Below are positions 9,534-17,609 of a stretch of 64,000 nucleotides of DNA, one piece after another. Origin of the DNA: Verrucomicrobiota bacterium. GTDB lineage: Bacteria; Verrucomicrobiota; Verrucomicrobiia; CAIQCK01. Made by a program: the position numbers and the translations under genes. Within the stretch, counting starts at the first letter, position 1. Each line of letters starts with the position of its first letter. The DNA lies in the NCBI GenBank assembly GCA_026397915.1, contig JAPLTX010000055.1, positions 62,001-126,000 of the forward strand. Direction: 5' to 3'. Below the pieces are notes generated by a model that saw nothing but the letters and a program-made list of their open reading frames with translations, made no database searches and had not been told where the DNA came from.

Positions 9534-12160
9534 ACCGCATCCTCATGCTCTTCGTCTGCGCCCTTGAACTGATGGTGGTGGGCGTGAAAGCGGATAAGGT
9601 GCCGGCGATGCCGAGCGTTGTGAACCCATCGGCGTTGCGGGCGATGATTGCCGACCTGCGGGCGTCGTATCCTGACAAGTTCACGCGGGCTGATGAGTTT
9701 CTCGCGCGGCTGGAGCAGGCGCAATCGCGCGGGACGCTCGATGAGATGCTGGCGTTGCAGCGGGAGATTGCGCTGGCCAATCCGCTGTTGCGGGCGCAGC
9801 CGATTCTGTTTGTGGTGCGCGAGCAGTATCTGCCGGACCATCACAATACGGAGACGATCTTCCACACGGGCGAGCCGAATTGCGTCAAATACCGGCCCGG
9901 CGGCGCGCTGAAGGTTCTCGACCCGGCCACGGGACGGACTTCGGTGCTGCTCGATCCCGGTCCGGAAGGCTTGGTGCGCGACCCGGAGGTGCATTTCGAT
10001 GGCCGCAAGATCATCTTCTCGATGCGGAAGGCGCGCGATGAGAACTACTCGATCTACGAGTTGGAGGTGGATCCGCAGAAGGGCTGGGCGGTTGTGCCTG
10101 GCAGTCTGCGGCGGCTGACGGCGGAACGGGACGCGACGGACATTGATCCAGTGTATCTGCCCGACGGGAAGATCGTCTTCTCCAGCACGCGCGAGCCGAA
10201 ATACTGCCACTGCAACATGCACATCATGGCGAACCTCCACCGCATGGACAGCGACGGCGCAAACATCCACCAGATCGGCAAGAGCACGCTGTTCGAGGGA
10301 CACGCGAGCCTGATGCCGGATGGGCGGGTGTTGTATTACCGGTGGGAATATGTGGACCGCAATTTCGGCGACGCGCAGGGGCTTTGGACGGTGAACCCGG
10401 ACGGGACGGGTCACGCCATTCACTGGAAAAACAACATGGCCAGTCCGCCTGCGGTGTTCGACGGGCGCGCCATCCCCGGCACGGACAAGGTGGTTTGCAT
10501 CTTCGGTTCCTGCCACGACCGTCCGTGGGGGGCGATGGCGATCGTTGACCGGAGCAAGGGGCTGGACAGCGAGGAGGCGGTGATGCAGATATGGCCGGCG
10601 AGCGCCCGGTCGTTGGTCACGAATGTGTCGGCGTTCATCTGCGATCACTTCGTGCCTCTGAGGTCACGCTATGAGGATCCGTTCCCGTTGGTTGACCCGC
10701 GCACCGGGACGGGCGGGAAATATTTCCTAGTGTCACGCAGCCTCAAGCCCGTGCCTGCGGGCAAGAGAATCCAGCATTCGCCCGATGTGAGCGAACTGGT
10801 GATGGGGCTTTATCTGGTGGACACATTTGGCAACGAGATTCTGCTGCACACGGAGAAGCCGGGATGTTTCGACCCGATGCCGTTGGCGGCGCATCCGCGT
10901 CCGCCGGTGGTGCCGGAGCGACGCGATTACAAGAGCGTCACGGGGAAGATGTATGTGTCGGATGTTTATCAAGGCACGCACATGCAGGGCGTCCGGCGCG
11001 GCGATGTGGCGAGCCTGCGCGTGGTGGAGTCCGTCGAGAAGCGCGTCTGGACCAACCCGCTCTGGCGCTGCGCCCAGTTCGCGGTGGGATCGCGCATCGG
11101 CGAAACGCTGAATCGTCCGGCGATCTCGTGGGCGGGGTTTGAGGTGAAGCGGATTCTGGGCACGGTGCCGGTGGAGGCGGACGGCTCGGCGAGTTTCGAG
11201 GTGCCGGCGGAACGGTTCGTCTATTTCCAATTGCTCGACCGCAACGGGATGATGGTCTCGACGATGCGTTCCGGCACGCAAACGCAGCCGGGCGAGACGC
11301 AGGCGTGCATCGGTTGCCATGACAACCGCCTCGCGATACGTCCGCCGCGGAGAAGCACGCTGGCGCTTCAGCGTCCGCCCAGCAAGCTGGCTGGCTGGCA
11401 CGGCCCGGCGCGGTCGTTCGGTTACTTGAAGGAGATTCAGCCGATTTGGGACAAACACTGCGTGGACTGTCACGACTTCGGCAAGCCGGCGGGAGAGAAG
11501 CTGGTGTTGGCGGGCGACAAGGAACTGGTGTTCAACGCCTCGTATGTCGAGCTGTTCAGGAACTGGGGCAAGGAAGGCGCGTTGCTCAACACAGTCGGGC
11601 TGGGGCTGGCGCCAATCAACCCGGCGTATGCCGTCGGCTCGCATCGCAGCCAGTTGGTGGAACTGCTGAAACGCGGCCACAACAAGGTCGCGCTGTCGGC
11701 GGAAGAGATGGACCGGATCGTGACGTGGATAGATATCGGCGGCCCGTATTATCCCGACTACGACTGCTCGCACCCGGCGAACGTGGCCGGGCGCGCGCCG
11801 ATCTCGGAAGCGCAGTTGAAACGCTTGGGGGAATTGACCAGCAGTGGTTTGGCCGACGACAGGGGCAATCCCGGCTCTGCGGCGCATCGCCTGTGGATAA
11901 CGTTTGACCGCCCGGAGCTAAGCCCGTGCCTGCGAAAGCTCGACAAGCAGGGCGAAGCGTATCGCGAGGCATTGGCGATCATCCGCGCCGGCCAGGAGGA
12001 GTTGCGGCAGAACCCCGAAGCGGACATGCCGGGTTTTCGTCCGTGCGAAGAGCATCAAACACGACAAGCCAAGTATCATGCCCTGCGCGAGCGCGAACAG
12101 AACCGCCGCCAAGCGCTGGCCGACGGGCGGAAGGTTTATGATGTCGAAGTGAAGAAATGA
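9530..12160 (+). CDS. HzsA-related diheme TolB-propeller protein, paralog A
   Basis: A large exported protein (876 residues) of the family related to the hydrazine synthase alpha subunit, widespread in Planctomycetes and Verrucomicrobia and of unknown substrate. Signal peptide ~1-21; helical segment ~30-85; TolB/PD40-type beta-propeller ~90-440 with blades such as YLPDGKIVFSSTREPK and MPDGRVLYYRWEYVDRN; a beta domain with LGTVPVEADGSASFEVP; then two c-type heme motifs, CIGCH (593-597) and CVDCH (644-648). The tail from ~770 is an extra charged helical extension (FDRPELSPCLRKLDKQGEAY, DMPGFRP) seen in other planctomycete-type cytochromes. The start overlaps the IclR stop. Likely periplasmic and redox-active; function inferred only from heme motifs. 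Confidence 0.75.
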   Translation: MNRILMLFVCALELMVVGVKADKVPAMPSVVNPSALRAMIADLRASYPDKFTRADEFLARLEQAQSRGTLDEMLALQREIALANPLLRAQPILFVVREQYLPDHHNTETIFHTGEPNCVKYRPGGALKVLDPATGRTSVLLDPGPEGLVRDPEVHFDGRKIIFSMRKARDENYSIYELEVDPQKGWAVVPGSLRRLTAERDATDIDPVYLPDGKIVFSSTREPKYCHCNMHIMANLHRMDSDGANIHQIGKSTLFEGHASLMPDGRVLYYRWEYVDRNFGDAQGLWTVNPDGTGHAIHWKNNMASPPAVFDGRAIPGTDKVVCIFGSCHDRPWGAMAIVDRSKGLDSEEAVMQIWPASARSLVTNVSAFICDHFVPLRSRYEDPFPLVDPRTGTGGKYFLVSRSLKPVPAGKRIQHSPDVSELVMGLYLVDTFGNEILLHTEKPGCFDPMPLAAHPRPPVVPERRDYKSVTGKMYVSDVYQGTHMQGVRRGDVASLRVVESVEKRVWTNPLWRCAQFAVGSRIGETLNRPAISWAGFEVKRILGTVPVEADGSASFEVPAERFVYFQLLDRNGMMVSTMRSGTQTQPGETQACIGCHDNRLAIRPPRRSTLALQRPPSKLAGWHGPARSFGYLKEIQPIWDKHCVDCHDFGKPAGEKLVLAGDKELVFNASYVELFRNWGKEGALLNTVGLGLAPINPAYAVGSHRSQLVELLKRGHNKVALSAEEMDRIVTWIDIGGPYYPDYDCSHPANVAGRAPISEAQLKRLGELTSSGLADDRGNPGSAAHRLWITFDRPELSPCLRKLDKQGEAYREALAIIRAGQEELRQNPEADMPGFRPCEEHQTRQAKYHALREREQNRRQALADGRKVYDVEVKK

Positions 12161-12189
12161 GTCAAACGAATGGGACAACCGAACGCACT

Positions 12190-15129
12190 ATGAAACCTAT
12201 TCTGACACTCCTTGCCGCACTGCTTCTCGAATCGCTCACCGCACTGCACGTCACCGCAGCACCAGTGCCTTGCGGCCAAGCGGGCGAACCCGCCACGCTC
12301 CTCACCTATCGCGACGCCGAGTGGTATGGCTCGACGTTCTGGACGGGGCCAAACTGGACGCGCGTCGGCAAGGACTGGCATCACCCCGGCCAGAACACGC
12401 CGAGCGTGCGCCGTTTCACCGCGCCGCGTAACGGGCGGGTGAAGGTAACGGGGCGCGTCTTCAAGCTGCACCTTGCCGGCGACGGCATTCGCGCGACCAT
12501 CCGCCACAATGAGCGGGAAGTCTGGAAAGTGGAGATCGAAGGCACAGACGACAAAGGCGTCGAGCCGAAGCTGACGCTCGATGTGAAGAAAGGCGATGCG
12601 CTGCGGTTCGTCGTCCACAAACGCGGCGGCATCGCTTGCGACACGACCGGATGGGATCCCATCGTCACGTATGCCGACGGCCAGCGGTTTCAGGCGTCGG
12701 CGAGCTTCGCGACGAAGAAACAGGGCGAAGGCAACTGGTTCTACGAGACGCTCGGCAAGGGCGAGGTGCCGCAGCCAGCCAAGCCGCTCGTGCCGGTCCC
12801 GAACGAGTTGAAGCAGGAACTGGCGCGGCTCGCCCCTTCGCTCGCGCCAAAGAGCGAACTCGACCTGCTGTTGCTGGCGCTGGAGGAATGGTGGCGCGAC
12901 GACAAGCTGACCGACGCGGCGCAGTCCTACGTCGCCGCCATCAAGGAACATTGCGAGCGGACGCAAAAACTCGCTGCGGAATTCGGAGACAGGCTAAAGC
13001 CTGAACTCCAACAAGCCGCTGCCAACGCGCCAGCGGTTGGAGTTCAAGCTTCAGCTTGCTCCGACCTGGTGCAGTTGCGCTGCCTCTACCTCCAGACACA
13101 CCTGCTCAAACGCAACATCGCGCTCAACAATCCGCTGCTGGACTTCGACAAACTACTCTTCTGCAAGCGCGCGCAGCCGAGCTACAGCCATCTCGTCGGC
13201 CAATACTTCGGCTGGCGGCAGCGGCCCGGCGGCGGATTGTTCGTGCTGGAAAAAGCCGGCGGCTCGCTCGCCGTCCGCGACATCGTCAGTTCGCAACTGC
13301 CCGCCGGCAACTATCTAGAGCCATGCCTCTCCTACGACGGCAAGCGCATCGCATTCTCGTTCGTCGCCTGCCCGCCGCAGCCGCCGGACTCGAAGGCGCT
13401 GCCGGTCAACGAGCAGGGCGACGAGAGCGGCTACTTCCACATCTACGAGATCAACGTGGACGGCAGCGGCCTGCGCCAGCTCACGCGCGGTCGCTACGAC
13501 GACATGATGCCGTGCTATCTGCCCGATGGCGGTATCGCGCTCGTCTCGACGCGTCGGCGCAGTTACTCTCGCTGCTTCGGGCCAAACTTCAGCAACCGCT
13601 GGCATAGCTACACGCTGCACCGGATGAACGCCGACGGCAGCGGCCTGCGCATCCTCTCGCTCAACGACGTCAGCGAATGGTTCCCGGCCGTCTCAAACAC
13701 CGGCGAGATTTTGTTCGCGCGATGGGACTACATTGATCGCGACGCCGTCACGCACCAGAACCTCTGGTCCGCGCGCCCCGACGGCACCAACCCCATCGCC
13801 GTCTGGGGCAACGCGACGCCGAAGCCGCACTGCACGTTCCAGGCGAAAGCGATTCCCGGCAGCCGCAAGATCGCTTTCGTCGCGTCGGCGCATCACGCCG
13901 TCACCGGCGGACCGGTGTGCGTGCTCGACCCGTCGGTGGATCCAAACAGCCAGGACGCCATCACGCGCATCACGCCGGGGCCGTATCCCGAAGCGGAGAG
14001 CAACCAAATCGCCGAGTATTACACCTCGCCGTGGCCGCTGTCGGAGAAGTATTTCCTCGTCGCCTACAGCCGCGCCAGGCTGATCTTCGAAGGCGAGCAC
14101 ACGAAGAACCCGAACCCCGACAACGCGCTTGGCCTCTACCTGCTCGACGCTGCCGGCAACCGCGAATTGCTTTACCGTGACGCGAAACTCGGCTGCACCA
14201 GTCCGATTCCGTTGCGACCCCGGCCCATGCCGCCTGCGCTACCCAGCACGGTGACGGCTGACGCGCCGACCGGCGAGATGCTTGTCACCGACATCTATCA
14301 GGGCCTCGGCGACGTGCCGCGTGGCGCGATCAAAGAGTTGCGCATCGTCCAGATTTTCCCGAAGACGACATGGCTTGCCAACTCGCCGCGCGTTGGCATC
14401 GCAGGCGAGGAAAACACGCGCGCCATCCTTGGCACGGTGCCTATCGAGGCCGACGGCTCGGCGCGGTTCGTGTTGCCGGCCCACAAAGCGATTCTGTTCC
14501 AAGCACTCGACAAACACGGTTTCGCCTACCAGACGATGCGCTCGACGACCTACGTCCAACCGGGCGAGCGCACCTCCTGCGTTGGCTGCCACGAACACCG
14601 CATGTCCGCGCCGACCAAGACGCGCAGCGTGCCGCTGGCGATGCAACGTCCGCCGTCTCGCATCGAGCCGGGCGAACTCGGTGGCCGGCCGTTTGCGTTC
14701 GCCGAGGTCATCCAGCCCGTGCTCAACAAGCACTGCGTGAAATGCCACAGCGGCCCGGAGGCAAAGAAAGGCATCGTCCTCACCGGCGAGCCGCAAAGCG
14801 GTTTCACAAAGTCCTACGTGTCGCTCTGCGGCGACCCGACGCCGAATCCGAAGCAGCGCAAACAACCGCCCGCCGACCCGCTGGTGCCGCGGTTTGCACA
14901 GCGCAATCAGATTCAGACGACACCCGTTGGCGGCGTGCATTGCGCGCTCGGCAGCCGGCTGATGAAGATGCTCCGCGCCGGCCATAACGACGTGAAGCTC
15001 AGCGACAGCGATCTGCGCCGGCTGGCGGCGTGGATTGATTGCAACGCCGTCTTCTACGGCTCATTCGATCCCGCCGAGCAGGCCAAACAACTCGCTGGCC
15101 AGCCGATCTCGATGCCAGAGATTCAGTAA
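12190..15129 (+). CDS. HzsA-related diheme TolB-propeller protein, paralog B
   Basis: Second member of the tandem family (979 residues from ATG 12190). An upstream in-frame ATG at 12157 overlaps the previous stop, but 12190 gives the signal peptide MKPILTLLAALLLESLTALH, which matches the shared leader type in this window, so I prefer it. Residues ~20-190 are an added beta-sandwich, possibly carbohydrate-binding (NGRVKVTGRVFKLHLAGDG). The propeller begins near ~310 after NNPLLDFDKLLFCKRAQ and contains IYEINVDGSGLRQLTRG. Heme motifs are CVGCH (797-801) and CVKCH (849-853), 52 apart, followed by the helical C-terminus (SRLMKMLRAGHNDVKLSDSD). A palindromic insert at 12983-13064 is translated in frame between the helical segment and the propeller. 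Confidence 0.75.
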   Translation: MKPILTLLAALLLESLTALHVTAAPVPCGQAGEPATLLTYRDAEWYGSTFWTGPNWTRVGKDWHHPGQNTPSVRRFTAPRNGRVKVTGRVFKLHLAGDGIRATIRHNEREVWKVEIEGTDDKGVEPKLTLDVKKGDALRFVVHKRGGIACDTTGWDPIVTYADGQRFQASASFATKKQGEGNWFYETLGKGEVPQPAKPLVPVPNELKQELARLAPSLAPKSELDLLLLALEEWWRDDKLTDAAQSYVAAIKEHCERTQKLAAEFGDRLKPELQQAAANAPAVGVQASACSDLVQLRCLYLQTHLLKRNIALNNPLLDFDKLLFCKRAQPSYSHLVGQYFGWRQRPGGGLFVLEKAGGSLAVRDIVSSQLPAGNYLEPCLSYDGKRIAFSFVACPPQPPDSKALPVNEQGDESGYFHIYEINVDGSGLRQLTRGRYDDMMPCYLPDGGIALVSTRRRSYSRCFGPNFSNRWHSYTLHRMNADGSGLRILSLNDVSEWFPAVSNTGEILFARWDYIDRDAVTHQNLWSARPDGTNPIAVWGNATPKPHCTFQAKAIPGSRKIAFVASAHHAVTGGPVCVLDPSVDPNSQDAITRITPGPYPEAESNQIAEYYTSPWPLSEKYFLVAYSRARLIFEGEHTKNPNPDNALGLYLLDAAGNRELLYRDAKLGCTSPIPLRPRPMPPALPSTVTADAPTGEMLVTDIYQGLGDVPRGAIKELRIVQIFPKTTWLANSPRVGIAGEENTRAILGTVPIEADGSARFVLPAHKAILFQALDKHGFAYQTMRSTTYVQPGERTSCVGCHEHRMSAPTKTRSVPLAMQRPPSRIEPGELGGRPFAFAEVIQPVLNKHCVKCHSGPEAKKGIVLTGEPQSGFTKSYVSLCGDPTPNPKQRKQPPADPLVPRFAQRNQIQTTPVGGVHCALGSRLMKMLRAGHNDVKLSDSDLRRLAAWIDCNAVFYGSFDPAEQAKQLAGQPISMPEIQ
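12983..13064. repeat. Palindromic element inside paralog B coding sequence
   Basis: Imperfect inverted repeat: left arm about 12983-13021, right arm 13031-13064. The core GGCTAAAGCCTGAACTCC of the left arm pairs with GGAGTTCAAGCTTCAGC of the right, with a few mismatches and a small length difference. It encodes an in-frame stretch (roughly GDRLKPELQQ to VGVQASACSD) that has no counterpart in the other paralogs. Confidence 0.7.
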
Positions 15130-15137
15130 ATGACACC

Positions 15138-17609
15138 ATGAACCCGAAGCTGGTTTCGCTGGGCTTGAGTTGGCTGCTTGTGGCGTCTTTGCACGCCGTG
15201 GCGGACGACATCCCCGCACGCCAGCAACTCGGCTCCTTGCGCGCGGCGATGGACGATCTGGCAGCTTCGTTTCCAAACCGCTACCGCGCGGAGGATTTTC
15301 GTGCTCGCTGGGAAGAATTGCACAGGCGCGCCGATACGGCGGCGATCACGAATGAGGTCGAGCGGTTGAAGTTCGACGCGCTGGTGGCGGGTAATCCGTT
15401 GCTGAGTCCCGGCAAGCTGCTGTTCGTGAAACGCCAGACCTACACGCCTGGGTGGTATTACGCGGAGTTCATGCGGGCGACGAAGTTCGGCGGCGGGCTG
15501 TGTGTGTTGTCACTGCCGGATGGCGAGGTGACCGAGCTGCTCCCGGAACTGCGCGGCGGCATCACCGACCGCTGCGACCTGTCGTTCGACGGGCAGCGCG
15601 TCGTGTTCGGCTACAAGAGCGCGCCCGACAAGGCGTTTCGGCTCTACGAGGCGCGCGTGGATGGCCCGGGCTTGCGGCAACTCACGTTCGATCCGCCCGA
15701 CGAGGCGCAACGCGTGGCGCGGTTCCACAATCCGAAAAGCCCCTACTACCACACGACGGACGATTTTCATCCGTGCTATCTGCCCGACGGCGGCATCGTA
15801 TTCGCGTCGGCGCGTTGCGAGCGCGGCGTGCTTTGCGATCAAGGTGACGATCTCGCAGTGAACCTGCTCCATCGCGTGGACGCTGACGGCAGGAACTTGC
15901 GGCGGCTTTCCGAAGGCGCGCTCAGCGAGTCCACGCCGAGCGTGATGAACGACGGACGCATCCTCTACACGCGTTGGGAATACGTGGACAAGGGCGTCAT
16001 CGCCGTGCAGGCGCTCTGGGCAATGCGGCCCGACGGGTCGGGGAGCTGCGAGATTTACGGCGACGACATCGAGGATCCGATGGTATTCATCCACGGCCGC
16101 GCCATCCCCGGCCAGAACAATCTCTTCGTCTGCACGGGCACGTTTCATCATCCGTTCGCGGTCGGGCCGATCCTGCTGGTGGACATCAACAAGCCGGTCC
16201 ACACGCTGGAACCAATCCGCTCACTGACGCCGGACACGCGGGCGAGTTCCAACCTGATCCGCGAGCAGACCGGCGCGTATGGCGAGAAGTTCGCGCATCT
16301 GCGGAACGGCCAGTGGGTCGCCGACAACAGGGGGCCGCTGTTCTCCGAGCCGTATCCGCTGAGCGATCCTGAGACGAACGCCGGCGCGGGAAAATACTTC
16401 CTCGTGAACTGCAACCCCGACCAATCGTGGGGCCATCCGTCGGCTTATGGACTGTGGCTGATTGACGTGTTCGGCAATCGCGTGCGCATCCACAGCGACC
16501 CGCAGATTTCCTGCTGGCAGCCGATGCCGCTCCGCGCGCGCCCGACGCCGCCCGTGCTGACGCCAAACGTAGTCGCGTCTCTCCGTGACGCGCCGCCATC
16601 ATCCACATCCGCGTTACGGAGTGACGCGGCTACTTTGGTGCTCACCGACGTTTATCGCGGCCTCGACGGCGTGCCGCGCGGCTCGGTGAAATACCTGCGC
16701 GTTCTCGAACAAGTCGCGCGGCCGTGGTCGGCACACCGTTTTTGGCCGGATGACAGCGCGCTTGGCCAGCACGCGCCGATCAGCCTCTACGCGCACATCT
16801 TCGTGAAGGTGAACCACGGCGTCGTGCCTGTGCATGAAGACGGCTCGGCGCACTTCACCGTGCCGGCGCGGCGCAACATCTTCCTCCAGGCGCTCGACGA
16901 GAACTTCATGGAGATCCAACGGATGCGGACGTTCGTGAATCTTCAGCCCGGCGAGACGCGCGGCTGCGTCGGTTGCCACGAAGGCCGGCTGGCGGCAGCG
17001 CGCGTCAGCGGGCGATTGCTGGCACTGGCAAAGCTCGCCGTCGCGCCCGCGCCGCAACCGGGCGAAACAGTGCCGCGAACGATTCACTACGTCAGCGACG
17101 TGCAGCCGGTGCTCGACCAACATTGCGTGCGCTGTCACGGTGACACGAAACCCGAAGCCGGCCTCGACCTGACCGGCACGCTGACGCAGTTTTTCAACCG
17201 TTCCTACGAGAACATCATGAAGCGGAACCTGCTGAGCTACATCACCGAGTTCTACGGCCCGAAGGGCAGCCAGATGCAGTTTACGAACGTCGTGCCGCTG
17301 CCGCCTCGCGCGCTCGGCTCGCACGCCAGCAAGTTCATCGCCGCCGCGCGCGGCCCGCATCACGACGTGAAGCTCTCGCAGGCTGAGTTGGTCCGCCTTA
17401 TCACGTGGGCCGACGCGAACGGCCCCTACTACGGCACCTACTTCGGCCGGCGGAATCTGGTTTACAAGGACCACCCGAACTTCCGTCCCGTGCCGACGCT
17501 CGCCTCTGCCTTGGGCGACGCCACCGGCACCGAGCACGAGACGGCGGGCTATCATCAGCTATCCGCTGGGAAAACGGCCACGACGACTTACGGAGGAAAC
17601 TACAGATGA
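15138..17609 (+). CDS. HzsA-related diheme TolB-propeller protein, paralog C
   Basis: Third tandem member, 823 residues. The frame is open upstream of ATG 15138, but that ATG follows the previous stop by 8 bp and gives a signal peptide (MNPKLVSLGLSWLLVASLHA). Helical segment ~30-85 (LRAAMDDLAASFPNRYRAED), propeller ~90-460 (LYEARVDGPGLRQLTFDPPD, FHPCYLPDGGIVFASARCER), beta domain with VPVHEDGSAHFTVPARRNIF, then heme motifs CVGCH (610-614) and CVRCH (663-667), 53 apart. The C-terminal helices include HHDVKLSQAELVRLITWADA. A palindrome at 16569-16633 is read through in the linker between the propeller and the beta domain. It is closest in architecture to paralog D (both have FNRSYE after the second heme). 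Substrate unknown. Confidence 0.75.
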   Translation: MNPKLVSLGLSWLLVASLHAVADDIPARQQLGSLRAAMDDLAASFPNRYRAEDFRARWEELHRRADTAAITNEVERLKFDALVAGNPLLSPGKLLFVKRQTYTPGWYYAEFMRATKFGGGLCVLSLPDGEVTELLPELRGGITDRCDLSFDGQRVVFGYKSAPDKAFRLYEARVDGPGLRQLTFDPPDEAQRVARFHNPKSPYYHTTDDFHPCYLPDGGIVFASARCERGVLCDQGDDLAVNLLHRVDADGRNLRRLSEGALSESTPSVMNDGRILYTRWEYVDKGVIAVQALWAMRPDGSGSCEIYGDDIEDPMVFIHGRAIPGQNNLFVCTGTFHHPFAVGPILLVDINKPVHTLEPIRSLTPDTRASSNLIREQTGAYGEKFAHLRNGQWVADNRGPLFSEPYPLSDPETNAGAGKYFLVNCNPDQSWGHPSAYGLWLIDVFGNRVRIHSDPQISCWQPMPLRARPTPPVLTPNVVASLRDAPPSSTSALRSDAATLVLTDVYRGLDGVPRGSVKYLRVLEQVARPWSAHRFWPDDSALGQHAPISLYAHIFVKVNHGVVPVHEDGSAHFTVPARRNIFLQALDENFMEIQRMRTFVNLQPGETRGCVGCHEGRLAAARVSGRLLALAKLAVAPAPQPGETVPRTIHYVSDVQPVLDQHCVRCHGDTKPEAGLDLTGTLTQFFNRSYENIMKRNLLSYITEFYGPKGSQMQFTNVVPLPPRALGSHASKFIAAARGPHHDVKLSQAELVRLITWADANGPYYGTYFGRRNLVYKDHPNFRPVPTLASALGDATGTEHETAGYHQLSAGKTATTTYGGNYR
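16569..16633. repeat. Palindromic element inside paralog C coding sequence
   Basis: Arms at 16569-16592 and 16610-16633 pair at 21 of 24 positions around a 17-bp loop (left arm begins GTAGTCGCGTCTCTCCGT). The frame stays open, encoding about VVASLRDAPPSSTSALRSDA. The core CTCCGT and the GTAG/CTAC ends resemble the palindrome at 52612-52660, so the two may belong to one family. Confidence 0.75.

Noticed and set aside
17405..17605. Longer N-terminus for paralog D
   Set aside because: The upstream part overlaps paralog C in another frame, while ATG 17606 has a GGAGG site and an ATGA overlap.
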